Positions 8,565 through 17,845 of a stretch of DNA of 64,000 bases are shown here, piece after piece. The notes under the pieces were generated by a model. It worked only from the letters and a program-made list of their open reading frames with translations, did not search any database and was not told where the DNA came from. Numbering within the stretch: the stretch's first letter is position 1; the number at the start of each line of letters is the position of its first letter. Source of the stretch: Eubacteriales bacterium (GTDB lineage Bacteria; Bacillota; Clostridia; Lachnospirales; Lachnospiraceae). Made by a program: the position numbers and the translations under genes. The stretch spans positions 1 through 64,000 of the forward strand of contig JAUNPS010000025.1 of the NCBI GenBank assembly GCA_030536575.1. The letters run 5' to 3'.

Positions 8565-9365
8565 ATGATCTTATTCACCGATCTCGACGGAACCCTTTTA
8601 GACGACAAAAAAGTCTTAACCCCCGGAAACCGCCAGGCCATCGAAGAAGCCCTTCAGGCCGGCCACAAAATCGTCATCACCACCGGACGCCCCTTAGCCA
8701 GCGGAAAAATCCTGGCCCGGGAGCTGGGCCTGGACAAAGAGGGCTGCTATGTCATCGCCTTTAACGGCGGCGAAATCTACGACATGTATCACCAGGAAAG
8801 CATTTTCCGCCAAACCTTATCCATCCCCGACGTGGTGTGGGTATTCCGGGAAGCCCGAAAGCGCGGACTCCACTGTCAGACCTACGACAGCATCGGAATC
8901 CTGTCCGAATCGGACAACCCCTGCCTGCGCTACTACAAGGCCAACACGAACATTCCCGCCAAAGTCGTTCCGGATATCGCCGAGGCCCTGCAGGAAGATC
9001 CGGTAAAGCTGATCGTCATCGACACCGACCACGAAAAGCTTCTGGCCTTCCGGGAAGAGACGGCCGCCTGGGCCGAAGGGAAAATGGACCGCATCTTTTC
9101 CACGCCCCAATACCTGGAGCACGTAGCCCCCGGCATCAGTAAGGGCGGCGCGATCCGCATGCTCTGCGAAAAGTTACAGATTCCCCTCTCCCAGACCATT
9201 GCCGCCGGTGACGCGGAAAACGACCTCTCGATGATCGAGACGGCCGCCGTAGGAGCCGTCATGTGCAATGCGGAAGAGCGCATCCGCGCCCGCGGCACCT
9301 ACATAACCAAGCATGACAACAATCACGACGGCGTTGCGGAAATCATCCGTACCTTCATGCTGTAG
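8565..9365 (+). CDS. Cof-type HAD-IIB phosphatase
   Basis: The 266-residue protein shows HAD motif I (FTDLDGTLLDD), motif II (ITTGRP), the conserved SKGGAIRMLC lysine segment and motif IV (AAGDAENDLSMI). The large insertion between motifs II and III is the C2B cap of the Cof/YidA subfamily. These enzymes dephosphorylate sugar phosphates or FMN-like metabolites with broad specificity, so the substrate cannot be predicted. It starts two bases after the PHP stop, with GGGAGG in the end of that gene. Confidence 0.85.
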   Translation: MILFTDLDGTLLDDKKVLTPGNRQAIEEALQAGHKIVITTGRPLASGKILARELGLDKEGCYVIAFNGGEIYDMYHQESIFRQTLSIPDVVWVFREARKRGLHCQTYDSIGILSESDNPCLRYYKANTNIPAKVVPDIAEALQEDPVKLIVIDTDHEKLLAFREETAAWAEGKMDRIFSTPQYLEHVAPGISKGGAIRMLCEKLQIPLSQTIAAGDAENDLSMIETAAVGAVMCNAEERIRARGTYITKHDNNHDGVAEIIRTFML

Positions 9366-9390
9366 CAGGCGATAACCGCCTAATAAAAAA

Positions 9391-9421
9391 GGAGCTGGCG
9401 CAAATCCATGCACCAGCCCTT
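9391..9421. terminator. Hairpin terminator, copy A of a duplicated sequence
   Basis: GCTGGCGCA pairs with TGCACCAGC around the loop AATCCA, flanked by an A-run on the left. It lies between the HAD gene and the converging ATPase gene. A nearly identical copy is at 10763-10793. Confidence 0.65.
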
Positions 9422-9427
9422 CTCAAT

Positions 9428-10636
9428 TTACGACAACATCCACTTCAGCGCATTCCGTTTCTGAATTCCGTCATAATTCATCTCATCGAAGACTTCATCC
9501 AAGGTCAGCAGGTACTTTGGATAGTTGTCATCAATTTGCCGCAGAGGGGATAATTCCCGTCCTAAGACTTTTTCATCCAATGTCGTCTGCGCAACCTGAA
9601 AATAAACCGGATTTCCATTCTCAATCGCAACAAAGTCTACTTCCCCGTCAGAGCCCCATTGCCCGACATACACTTCCGGATAACGTCTTTTCAATTCCAG
9701 GTAGACGAGATTTTCCAGGATATGGCCAATATCGGAATCTTTGCTTCTCACAAGCATATTTCGCATGGCAACGTCACAGACATAGTATTTATTCATGGAA
9801 GTCAGAAACTGTTTCCCCTTGATATTGTATCTCCTTGCCTCGTAAAACAGCAGACTGTCCGTTAATCCCCGGATATAGCGGTCTACCGTTTTCGGATCAA
9901 TTTTCAGCTGCTGGGATTTCAACGTATTTGCAATGGTCGTTGGAGAAGTTCGGTTTCCAATATTATGCATCAGGAAGCGGGTTATGGATTCCAGCATATT
10001 GACATCTGCGATTTTCAGCCTCTTCACAACATCATTCAGCAAAATCGTGTGATAGATTCCTGTCATATACTCTTTCGCTTCTTCCTCCCCATAACGGTAC
10101 TTCAGTACATAGGGGAAAGATCCCGTCAAAATGTACCGATTTAATTTTTCAGCCAAAGCTGTATGCGGCTCTTCCAGTCCTGCATCGAATTCCTGAAATG
10201 ACAGCGGCATCATCGACAATTCCACATAACGCCCAGTCAGCAAGGTGGCCAGTTCCCCGGACAGAAAATAGGCGTTCGAACCAGTAATATACACATCACA
10301 GTTTTCTCTAAGCCTCAAACTGTCCACCGCTTTTTCATATTCATTCACATGCTGGATTTCATCCAGAAAGATATAATTCATCTTATCCGGAAGAAGTTTG
10401 GTCTTGATGTAGCGATAGAGTTCTTTATAATTTTTCAGGTCCTCAAAATCCAGATCCTCAAAATTGACTGCAATGATCTGGCTTTGTTCCACTCCACTCT
10501 GAAGCAAATAATCCTGATAAATCTGGAAAAGCGTCGACTTCCCACACCTTCTCACACCCGTTACCACTTTGATGATCTGCTGATTTTTCCATTTGATCAG
10601 CCAATTCAGATAATCTCTGCGTTCAAGCCGCTTCAT
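9428..10636 (-). CDS. AAA-family ATPase with DUF4143 C-terminal domain
   Basis: The protein has Walker A GVRRCGKSTL, Walker B IFLDEIQHV and the family block ITGSNAYFLSGELATLLTGR. The C-terminal half carries the DUF4143 region, which ends in a PD-(D/E)XK-like fold in this family (LELKRRY, GEVDFVAIENG). These proteins are common, sporadically distributed ATPases of unknown role. The ATG at 10636 is preceded by GGAGG. An upstream in-frame TTG would give six more residues but lacks its own site. The gene is a single-gene unit with its own promoter, between two copies of one terminator. Confidence 0.85.
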   Translation of the reverse strand: MKRLERRDYLNWLIKWKNQQIIKVVTGVRRCGKSTLFQIYQDYLLQSGVEQSQIIAVNFEDLDFEDLKNYKELYRYIKTKLLPDKMNYIFLDEIQHVNEYEKAVDSLRLRENCDVYITGSNAYFLSGELATLLTGRYVELSMMPLSFQEFDAGLEEPHTALAEKLNRYILTGSFPYVLKYRYGEEEAKEYMTGIYHTILLNDVVKRLKIADVNMLESITRFLMHNIGNRTSPTTIANTLKSQQLKIDPKTVDRYIRGLTDSLLFYEARRYNIKGKQFLTSMNKYYVCDVAMRNMLVRSKDSDIGHILENLVYLELKRRYPEVYVGQWGSDGEVDFVAIENGNPVYFQVAQTTLDEKVLGRELSPLRQIDDNYPKYLLTLDEVFDEMNYDGIQKRNALKWMLS

Positions 10637-10657
10637 GTCACGCACCTCCTTCAAAGT

Positions 10658-10686
10658 AGTATACTCCTTTTTTTCATTAATATCAA
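10658..10686 (-). promoter_or_regulatory. Sigma-A promoter for the DUF4143 ATPase
   Basis: On the minus strand TTGATA (10681-10686) and TATACT (10658-10663) are 17 bp apart, followed closely by the gene's ribosome binding site. Confidence 0.75.
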
Positions 10687-10694
10687 TTAAAAAA

Positions 10695-10747
10695 CGGAAT
10701 TCATTCCGTTTTTTTATAAAATCCTAAGATTATCGGAATTCATTCCG
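10695..10747. repeat. Two identical inverted-repeat boxes upstream of the ATPase promoter
   Basis: CGGAATTCATTCCG occurs at 10695-10708 and 10734-10747, 39 bp apart. Each is a 6-bp inverted repeat with a 2-base loop. The first sits just upstream of the -35 box and is flanked by A and T runs, so it could be an operator, a bidirectional terminator, or both. Confidence 0.55.
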
Positions 10748-10760
10748 CATTTTCGCTCAA

Positions 10761-10797
10761 AAAAGAGCTGGCGCAGATCCATGCACCAGCCCTTTTC
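10761..10797 (-). terminator. Intrinsic terminator after ppk, copy B of a duplicated sequence
   Basis: On the minus strand the GCTGGTGCA/TGCGCCAGC stem is followed by TTTTTT, just past the ppk stop. It shares 29 of about 30 bases with copy A at 9391-9421. Confidence 0.75.
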
Positions 10798-10804
10798 TCT
10801 TTAC

Positions 10805-12943
10805 TTACGCTTCCTCAATCGGCTCCGCCGGAATAAACACCCTCGTCTGCACCGGATCATGCGGCTTCGCCGCCCGCTCCACCGCTTCCTTGCAGAAATA
10901 ATCCTGCGCAATCAAAAGCGTCTTCCCTCTCTTATCGATCTTCCCATAACTTCCATCCGCCTGCATCACATGCGCCTTCACATTATCCGCAAGCTGAATA
11001 TCCAGAATATGCTTCACTTCCTTCTTCAAGTTCTCGCAAAGCACCGGGAACAGGATCTCCACCCGCTTATCCAGATTCCGCGGCATCCAGTCCGCGCTTC
11101 CCATATAAAGCTCCTCCTGTCCGTTGTTCAGGAAGTAGAAAATCCGGCTGTGCTCCAGGAAATTCCCAACAATCGACCGCACTGAAATGTTCTCGCTGAT
11201 CCCCGGAATTCCCACCTTCAGGCAGCAGATTCCCCGGACAATCAGCTCGATCTTCACGCCTGCCGCCGACGCCTCATACAGCGCCGCAATAATCTGCGGA
11301 TCGCAGAGTGAATTCATCTTCGCAATCATATGCGCCGGCTTCCCCGCCTCCGCATTCGCCTGCTCCCGTTTGATCAGCTTCAGGAACTTATCCCGCAGCC
11401 AGATCGGCGCCACGCTCAGATAATTCCATTTTTTCGGCTCCGAATAGCCGGAAAGCATGTTAAAGACCGCCGTCGCGTCCTCGCCGATGGGCTCGGAGCA
11501 GGTCAGGATTCCGCAGTCTGTATAGAGCTTCGCCGTCGAATCATTATAGTTTCCGGTTCCCAGATGCACATACCGGCGGATGCCGTCCTCTTCCCGGCGG
11601 ACCACCAGCGTAATCTTGCTGTGCGTCTTCAGGCCCACCAGGCCGTAAATCACGTGACACCCGGCTTTCTCCAGCATCTTGGCCCAGATGATGTTATTTT
11701 CCTCGTCAAACCGCGCCTTTAACTCCACCAGCACCGAAACCTGTTTCCCGTTCTCGGCCGCCTGGGCCAGCGCCGCAATGATCGGCGAATTCCCGCTGAC
11801 CCGGTAAAGGGTCTGCTTAATCGCCAGCACATCCGGGTCCTTCGCCGCCTGCTTCACAAAATCCACCACCGGATCAAAGGTCATATACGGATGATGCAGC
11901 AGGATATCGCCCCGGCGGATCTGTGTGAAAATGTCCTCGTCGTCCGTCATCCCCGGCACCGGCTGGGGCACATACGGCTTATTCTTATATTTCTCAAAGC
12001 CCTCGATCCCGTAAAGCTTCATCAGGAACGTCAGATCCAGCGGCCCCGGAATGTAGAAAATATCCGGCTCCTTGATATTGAATTCCTTTTTCAGGATCTT
12101 TAACAGGCGCGCATCAATGGAATCCTCCACCTCCAGGCGGATGACCTCTCCCCACGCACGCTTCTTGAGCTGTTTCTGAATCTCCTTTAACAGGTCGGCC
12201 GCCTCGTCCTCGTCGATGGTCAGGTCGGCATTTCGCATAATACGGTAGGGATGGGCGCAGACTACATTGTAATTCAGGAAGAGGGAACCAATGTTCCGCT
12301 CAATGACCTCTTCCAGCAGCATCCCCCGCTTCTGGCCATCCTTCCCATCCGGGAGTTGGACGATCCGCGGCAGCACGGAAGGCACCTGCACGGTGGCAAA
12401 TTCCAGCTCGCCGTCCTCCCCCGCATCCTTCTTGGAAATCAGTGCGCCGATATTCAGCGATTTATTCCGGATCAGCGGGAAGGGCCTGGAGGAGTCCACG
12501 GCCATCGGCGTCAGCACCGGATACACATTTTTTTCGAAATAATTGTCCACAAAGGCCGCCTGGTCTTTCGTCAGAGCCTCATGCTCGGAAATCAGCGCAA
12601 ACCCGTTCTGTTTCAAAGATGGCAGAAGCGAACGGTTATAAGTGGAATACTGAAGGTTCACAAGCTCATGGGCGTCCTTCATGATCAGCTCCAACTGCTC
12701 GGACGGTGTCAGGCCCGCGATATCCTTTCTCGTATATTTCGCATGAACCATGTCCTTTAAAGACGCCACACGGATCATGAAAAACTCGTCCAGGTTGGAA
12801 GCCGTAATGCTCAAAAACTTCAGCCTCTCAAACAGCGGCAGGCTCTTATCTCTGGCCTCCCCCAGAATCCGGTCGTTAAAGCCAAGCCAGCTCTGTTCCC
12901 GGTTCGTATAATACTTCGGATTTGTAAAATCGATCTTTTCCAT
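10805..12943 (-). CDS. ppk: Polyphosphate kinase 1
   Basis: The 712-residue protein is full length for PPK1. It makes inorganic polyphosphate reversibly from ATP. The region of the autophosphorylated histidine is seen as YVHLGTGNYND, and the N-terminal ERLKFL and C-terminal GSADWMPRNLDKRVE blocks are typical. The start has AAGGGGGG about 6 nt upstream. It is the last gene of a long minus-strand operon and follows ppx by 12 nt, so polyphosphate synthesis and breakdown are co-expressed. A strong terminator follows. Confidence 0.95.
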   Translation of the reverse strand: MEKIDFTNPKYYTNREQSWLGFNDRILGEARDKSLPLFERLKFLSITASNLDEFFMIRVASLKDMVHAKYTRKDIAGLTPSEQLELIMKDAHELVNLQYSTYNRSLLPSLKQNGFALISEHEALTKDQAAFVDNYFEKNVYPVLTPMAVDSSRPFPLIRNKSLNIGALISKKDAGEDGELEFATVQVPSVLPRIVQLPDGKDGQKRGMLLEEVIERNIGSLFLNYNVVCAHPYRIMRNADLTIDEDEAADLLKEIQKQLKKRAWGEVIRLEVEDSIDARLLKILKKEFNIKEPDIFYIPGPLDLTFLMKLYGIEGFEKYKNKPYVPQPVPGMTDDEDIFTQIRRGDILLHHPYMTFDPVVDFVKQAAKDPDVLAIKQTLYRVSGNSPIIAALAQAAENGKQVSVLVELKARFDEENNIIWAKMLEKAGCHVIYGLVGLKTHSKITLVVRREEDGIRRYVHLGTGNYNDSTAKLYTDCGILTCSEPIGEDATAVFNMLSGYSEPKKWNYLSVAPIWLRDKFLKLIKREQANAEAGKPAHMIAKMNSLCDPQIIAALYEASAAGVKIELIVRGICCLKVGIPGISENISVRSIVGNFLEHSRIFYFLNNGQEELYMGSADWMPRNLDKRVEILFPVLCENLKKEVKHILDIQLADNVKAHVMQADGSYGKIDKRGKTLLIAQDYFCKEAVERAAKPHDPVQTRVFIPAEPIEEA

Positions 12944-12955
12944 GTTCTTCCCCCC

Positions 12956-14470
12956 TTAGATTCCCTTTTTCTGCCGGATAACCGGGCGCACGCCGAAGAC
13001 TTCCTCGAAGAAATCCGCCTTGTCCGGGAACAGCCCTTTTTCCAGGGTAATATCCTGGTCGGTTTCCACGGTCAGCAGCAATTCGTCTTCCCGCAGCGCT
13101 ACGCGCACGTTTTTGAATTTCTGCTTATGGCTGCGGTCGCAGGCATTGACAATCCGCAGAATCGCCGTCAGCTTCGCCACGGTTAAGTATTCTTCCTTGG
13201 ACAGGCTTGCGCGCATGCCCTCGTAATAGTCAAAAGGCTTTGTGTTATATTTTACAACGTTTGCGATAATCTTCCGCTCGCTGTGGGACAGGCCGATAAT
13301 CTCCGTCGCCATGATGATGCTGTAGGAGCAGTCCGACACGTCGGACAGGCTGATGTATTTCCCGCAGCCGTGCAGGATTACCGCAATCTGCAGCAGAAGC
13401 CGCTCTCTTGCGGACAGGCTGTGCAGTTTCTTCGTATGGTCAAAAATGTTCAGGGCCAGGTCCTCCAGCGCCTTAATGTGGCTCTTGCTGCATTGGTAGC
13501 GTTTAGCGATGTTTCTGGCAGAGGCCAGGATATCCTCGTCGAAATTATGGCCCGAACGGATAATGTTCTTTTTGAGAGCATAATCATAGGCGTTCCCGTC
13601 GTTTAAGTTCAGGCCCGGAAGCCAGACCGTCTCCGCCTCGATCAGCTCGATGAACCGTTTATAGATAATTAGGGACGGGATCACCAGGGAAACGCTCTCC
13701 TCCGGAATCCCGAATCTGGCCGCCGCCGTATCCGCCGGGCTGTGCACCACCTGATCGTAAATCTCCAGAAATTCTTCCCGGCTTACCGAAGGCGAATCCG
13801 TCAGGCTGCCGATGTAATCCCCGACCACGATCACGTTTTTGACTTCCCGGTCTTTCACGTAAAGCTTCCGGAAGCTGCTCAGATCGGAGTTAATGAATTC
13901 TTCGATCAGATGTTCCACGTCGCCGTAGGTGTACTCCAGGGAAGAAACCCGTTCGCGCAGCCGCAGGTTCCCGATGCGGATGTTCTGGGTGGTCACCAGG
14001 CTGTCCTTGTCAAACAGGGAAATCTGGATGCTGCCCCCGCCCACATCCACGATGGCCGTCCCTTTCTGAATGATCGTGTTAAATTCGTTTTCTCTGGATG
14101 CAATGGATTTGTAATCCAGGAAACGCTGCTCGGAATTGCTGAGCACTTCAATCTTCAGCCCGGTGTGCTTCTCAATGTAATCCAGAAGGATAATCTGATT
14201 CTTCGCCTCCCGGATGGCGCTGGTGGCATAGGCGCGGTAAGCGCTCACCTTATAGCCTTTCATGATCGATGCGAAAGACTGTAATACCTGGCACAATTCC
14301 TCTACTTTTTCATTCCCTACCTTGCCGGTGGCATAGGTGTCCGTCCCCATTTCCAGACGGTGACGGATGCAGTCGATTTCCTTCATGCCCTTTGCCCTGG
14401 AAAGCTCAAAAATTTTCATTTCCAGCTCATAAGAGCCGATGTCAATGGCTGCAAAAACCGTATATTGCAT
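12956..14470 (-). CDS. ppx: Exopolyphosphatase / Ppx-GppA phosphatase
   Basis: The 504-residue protein has the ASKHA phosphate-1 motif near the N-terminus (AAIDIGSYELEMKIF) and the phosphate-2 motif IVDVGGGSIQISLFD. An HD-like helical region follows from about residue 310 (LQIAVILHGCGKYI). The family hydrolyses polyphosphate and sometimes pppGpp. The gene is directly upstream of ppk. It is separated from the DUF815 gene by an 80-bp gap that holds a dispersed repeat (14514-14549). Confidence 0.9.
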   Translation of the reverse strand: MQYTVFAAIDIGSYELEMKIFELSRAKGMKEIDCIRHRLEMGTDTYATGKVGNEKVEELCQVLQSFASIMKGYKVSAYRAYATSAIREAKNQIILLDYIEKHTGLKIEVLSNSEQRFLDYKSIASRENEFNTIIQKGTAIVDVGGGSIQISLFDKDSLVTTQNIRIGNLRLRERVSSLEYTYGDVEHLIEEFINSDLSSFRKLYVKDREVKNVIVVGDYIGSLTDSPSVSREEFLEIYDQVVHSPADTAAARFGIPEESVSLVIPSLIIYKRFIELIEAETVWLPGLNLNDGNAYDYALKKNIIRSGHNFDEDILASARNIAKRYQCSKSHIKALEDLALNIFDHTKKLHSLSARERLLLQIAVILHGCGKYISLSDVSDCSYSIIMATEIIGLSHSERKIIANVVKYNTKPFDYYEGMRASLSKEEYLTVAKLTAILRIVNACDRSHKQKFKNVRVALREDELLLTVETDQDITLEKGLFPDKADFFEEVFGVRPVIRQKKGI

Positions 14471-14513
14471 AAAACCTCCTCCTTTTCTGACACCGCAGAT
14501 GCGGCATCCCCCC

Positions 14514-14549
14514 GTTACTGTTCACTCGTACCTCGTTCCAGTAACGAAT
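14514..14549. repeat. Solo end of the MITE family
   Basis: Thirty-six bases starting GTTACTGTTCACTCGTACC match the right end of the element at 21149-21290 (reverse complement) with one mismatch. The piece can fold on itself (GTTACTG with CAGTAAC). No target duplication is visible, so it looks like a truncated copy. Confidence 0.6.
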
Positions 14550-14550
14550 G

Positions 14551-15891
14551 TCAGTGTCCCGGCTCCTCCTCCGGAACCTGCCCCAATAAGTAATCGATAA
14601 ACTGCTGGGCCGTCCTTCCCGAAAGCCCTCCATGCTGCAGTTCCCACTGGTTCGCCTTCAAAAGAAGCTCCTCCTCCGGCATCTCCAGCCCATAGCGCTC
14701 GGCCAGCGTCCGGACAATATTCTGGAATTCCTTCTTGTTTGGCGCGCAGAAGAAAATCTTCACGCCAAAGCGGTAAACCAGGGACAGCTTTTCCTGGACA
14801 GTATCCGAGGAATGCAGGTCGTCCCGGCGGTCTTCCTTGTCGCTGAACTTTTCCCTTACCAGATGGCGGCGGTTGGAGGTGGCGTAGATCAGGATATTCT
14901 CCGGCCTTTTCTCCAGACCGCCCTCGATCACCGCTTTCAGGTATTTATATTCCGTCTCAAAATCCTCGAAGGACAGGTCGTCCATGTAAATGATAAACCG
15001 GTAGTTCCGGTTCTTGATCTGGGCGATCACGTCGTTTAAGGCCTGGAACTGGTGCTTGTAAATCTCGATAATCCGAAGACCTTGGTCATAGTATTGATTT
15101 AAAATGCCCTTAATACTGGAGGATTTTCCGGTTCCGGCGTCTCCAAACAGCAGGCAGTTGTTGGCCTTACGCCCTTTTACAAAGGCTTCCGTGTTATCGA
15201 TCAGTTTTTTCTTCGCGATTTCGTAGCCCACCAGGTCATCCAGATGGACATGCGCAATGTTCGGGATCGGCACGATGTGCACCCCGTCCTCGTCCTGCGC
15301 CACCCGGAAGGCCTTATGAAGGCCCAGTTTGCCTACGCCGAAATCCTTATAGAATTGGATCATGTCGTCCATGAATTCGGCAATGTCTTTCGCTTCCGCC
15401 AGGCGCACGCTTAAGGAACAGATGCGGTCGCGGATGCGTTTGTTAAACATTTTGCTGTTTTCATTGACATTGACATAATCGGAAATCATGGAAAATCCCT
15501 GTACGCCCAGCCGTTTTTCCAGTTCCTGGAAATCGAAGCGGAACAGCTCCCGGTAGATTTCAAAATCATGCGCCGCAATGGCATTAATGCTGCCTTCGAC
15601 CGGCCCGTGGATTTCACAGGCTTTGCTGAAGACATTTTCGTGGTTCACCAGAAGGTAGGTCAGGTAACAGTGCCAGAGATTTCCGGCAAAACCGTAGGTT
15701 CCCGCCAAATCCACCAGACGGTGGATACAGGAAAAATACACGTCTTTCTGCTCCTGTTCTTCATAGAACACGCTATCCTCGTCTTCCGCGTCAAGCTCGT
15801 TTACAAGGTTCGCCAAATCGGTTAATAGTTCGTCCTGATCCTGTTCAAATCCCCGGTACAGGATCAATTCATTGATTCGATACTGCTTCAT
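14551..15891 (-). CDS. DUF815 AAA+ ATP-binding protein
   Basis: The 446-residue protein has Walker A LLFGDAGTGKSS and Walker B RFIIYMDDLSFED, with the DUF815 signature downstream (IYATSNRRHLV and the GRTAQQFIDYLL end). The N-terminal ~200 residues are helical. DUF815 proteins are widespread AAA+ ATPases of unknown job. AAAGGA sits upstream of the ATG. The gene begins 14 nt after pheA and is part of the same operon. Confidence 0.85.
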   Translation of the reverse strand: MKQYRINELILYRGFEQDQDELLTDLANLVNELDAEDEDSVFYEEQEQKDVYFSCIHRLVDLAGTYGFAGNLWHCYLTYLLVNHENVFSKACEIHGPVEGSINAIAAHDFEIYRELFRFDFQELEKRLGVQGFSMISDYVNVNENSKMFNKRIRDRICSLSVRLAEAKDIAEFMDDMIQFYKDFGVGKLGLHKAFRVAQDEDGVHIVPIPNIAHVHLDDLVGYEIAKKKLIDNTEAFVKGRKANNCLLFGDAGTGKSSSIKGILNQYYDQGLRIIEIYKHQFQALNDVIAQIKNRNYRFIIYMDDLSFEDFETEYKYLKAVIEGGLEKRPENILIYATSNRRHLVREKFSDKEDRRDDLHSSDTVQEKLSLVYRFGVKIFFCAPNKKEFQNIVRTLAERYGLEMPEEELLLKANQWELQHGGLSGRTAQQFIDYLLGQVPEEEPGH

Positions 15892-15905
15892 AATGTCTTT
15901 CCTTT

Positions 15906-17036
15906 TTAGTAATTTCCCAGAATCCGCATGTTGATGGCTTCTTCCCGGATGCCCCGCAGGGCGTTCTTCACGGCGCCGTCGTTTAGGTTCCCCTCAAAGT
16001 CAATGAAGAAGCGGTATTCCCAGTTTCTTCCGTAGAGGGGCCTGGATTCGATTTTGGTCATGCTTAAGTTATTATAGATAAAGTGGGACAGGATGTTATA
16101 GAGCGTCCCGCTGCTGTGAGGCAGCTCAAAACAGATGCTGATCTTATCCGCGTCTTTCCGGAAAATGCGCTGGTTGGTCACAATGATGAAGCGGGTGGAA
16201 TTCGCCTCATTGCTGTAGATCTGTTCGGCGAGGACATTTAGCCCGAAACACTCTCCGGCAAACCCGCTGGCAATAGCCGCCTGGGACTTGTCGCCCTCTT
16301 TGGCCACCTTCTTGGCCGCTACCGCCGTATTTTCCAGCGGAACCTGCTTCCATCCCCGGTGTTCCTCCAGATATGGTCTGCATTGGGACAATGCCTGGGG
16401 ATGGGAATATACTGTGTGAATGTCATCCAAAGTCGCGCCCGGCACGCCTAAAAGCACGTGCTGGCAGCGGATAACCTGTTCGCCCACAATATAATTTTCA
16501 AACTCCACAAGCAGGTCGTACATGTCGTTTACGCTGCCCGCGGTGGAATTCTCGATCGGGAGCACTGCAAAATCCGCCGATCCTTCCGCGATCGCTTCCA
16601 TGGCATCCCGCCACTGTTCCACATGGAAGGTGCTGATCTTCTCGCCGAAATAGGCCTTCATGGCCGCCTGGCTGTAGGCCCCTTCCACGCCCTGGAACAC
16701 CACGCGGACATTTTCCCGCTCGATCTCCTCCACGCCGATGAAGGGCAGGCGTCCCACCACGCCGTTCTGGGCCAGAAGCTGGTACTGGAGCTTCCGGCTC
16801 ATGGCCATGATCTGCTGGAACAGCTCTTCGATGCCGTGGCGGTTAAAATCGTTGTCCGCCAGGGCGGTCAGAGACTTGATCTTGTTCTGCTCCCGCTCCC
16901 GGTCGAAGACTTTTTTTCCGGTCTGTATTTTGTATTCTGCCACCTGCTGGCAGACTTTCATGCGTTTTTCGAAGAGTTCCACCATCTGGGTGTCGATGGC
17001 GTCGATCTCCGCTCTTAGTTCCTTCAGGTCAGTCAT
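15906..17036 (-). CDS. pheA: Bifunctional chorismate mutase / prephenate dehydratase
   Basis: The 376-residue P-protein has three parts. An N-terminal AroQ chorismate mutase (1-85) starts LKELRAEIDAIDTQMVELF. A prephenate dehydratase domain (about 107-285) shows NSTAGSVND and the catalytic NSTRFI motif. A C-terminal ACT domain (about 295-375) is the site where phenylalanine feedback acts in the family. It converts chorismate through prephenate to phenylpyruvate. The start overlaps folBK by 8 nt. Confidence 0.93.
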   Translation of the reverse strand: MTDLKELRAEIDAIDTQMVELFEKRMKVCQQVAEYKIQTGKKVFDREREQNKIKSLTALADNDFNRHGIEELFQQIMAMSRKLQYQLLAQNGVVGRLPFIGVEEIERENVRVVFQGVEGAYSQAAMKAYFGEKISTFHVEQWRDAMEAIAEGSADFAVLPIENSTAGSVNDMYDLLVEFENYIVGEQVIRCQHVLLGVPGATLDDIHTVYSHPQALSQCRPYLEEHRGWKQVPLENTAVAAKKVAKEGDKSQAAIASGFAGECFGLNVLAEQIYSNEANSTRFIIVTNQRIFRKDADKISICFELPHSSGTLYNILSHFIYNNLSMTKIESRPLYGRNWEYRFFIDFEGNLNDGAVKNALRGIREEAINMRILGNY

Positions 17037-17844
17037 GGAGTTCTCCTTTTAATTCTTCCACGGTCTTATTCAGGACCGGATGGCGTTTGTACGGGGACAA
17101 CTGCGCCAGAGGGACCAGCACAAAGCTGCGCCTCTGCATATCGATATGCGGAATGTGCAGTTTAGGCGTATCCAGAACCAGATCGTCATAAAACAGAATG
17201 TCCAGATCCAGCGTCCGGGGGCCCCAGCGAAGCATGCGCACCCGGTCGGCCTGGGCCTCGATGGCGTGCAGTTTCCGCAGCAGTTCTTCCGGTGTATACA
17301 AGGTGCGCAGAACCAACGCGCCGTTTAAAAATTCGTCCTGGTCGGTGACGCCGTAGGGGGCGGTGGCAATGTAATCGGATACCTGTACCACTTCGCAGCC
17401 AGGCGCATTGCCCAATTCTTCCACGGCCATGTCCAGATACGCCTTTTTATCGCCCATATTCGAGCCGAGGGCGATCCAGGCCGTGTGCCAGCTCCGCGAA
17501 ATCTCCACGGATACGGTTTCCAGGGGCAGGCCCACCGGAGCCCAGGGCTTTTTCAGCTCGATATCCACCCGGTCCAGCCGGTCGACTTTCGTCAGAAGCT
17601 CCATGGCGAGCTGTTCTGCCGCTGTCTCGATCAGCTTATAAGTATGGGTTTCCAGAAAGGTTTTCGCAAGCTGGCTCACATCCCCGTAATGGATGGATTT
17701 CGTCAGATCGTCGGTAATTCCCGCTTCTCTGGTGTCGGTATACAGGGTCATGGACAGCAGAAATTTCTGTCCGAGCTTGTTTTCCTCCGGGAAAACGCCG
17801 TGTTTGCAGAAGAGCTCCAGGTTTTTGATATGTATCTTATCCAT
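17029..17844 (-). CDS. folK: Fused dihydroneopterin aldolase / HPPK
   Basis: The 271-residue protein fuses FolB (about 1-118, starting IHIKNLELFCKHGVF) with FolK (about 120-271). FolK motifs are WIALGSNMGDK, RWGPRTLDLDILFYDD and HIPHIDMQRRSFVL. Together they cleave dihydroneopterin and pyrophosphorylate 6-hydroxymethyl-dihydropterin. This fusion is common in clostridia. It begins two bases after folP, with GAGG upstream, and overlaps pheA. Confidence 0.93.
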   Translation of the reverse strand: MDKIHIKNLELFCKHGVFPEENKLGQKFLLSMTLYTDTREAGITDDLTKSIHYGDVSQLAKTFLETHTYKLIETAAEQLAMELLTKVDRLDRVDIELKKPWAPVGLPLETVSVEISRSWHTAWIALGSNMGDKKAYLDMAVEELGNAPGCEVVQVSDYIATAPYGVTDQDEFLNGALVLRTLYTPEELLRKLHAIEAQADRVRMLRWGPRTLDLDILFYDDLVLDTPKLHIPHIDMQRRSFVLVPLAQLSPYKRHPVLNKTVEELKGELHD

Positions 17845-17845
17845 C

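Noticed and set aside
9428..10636. Toxin-antitoxin or restriction module around the DUF4143 ATPase
   Set aside because: It is a single gene with no partner; the DUF4143 family is too broadly spread to assign such a role.
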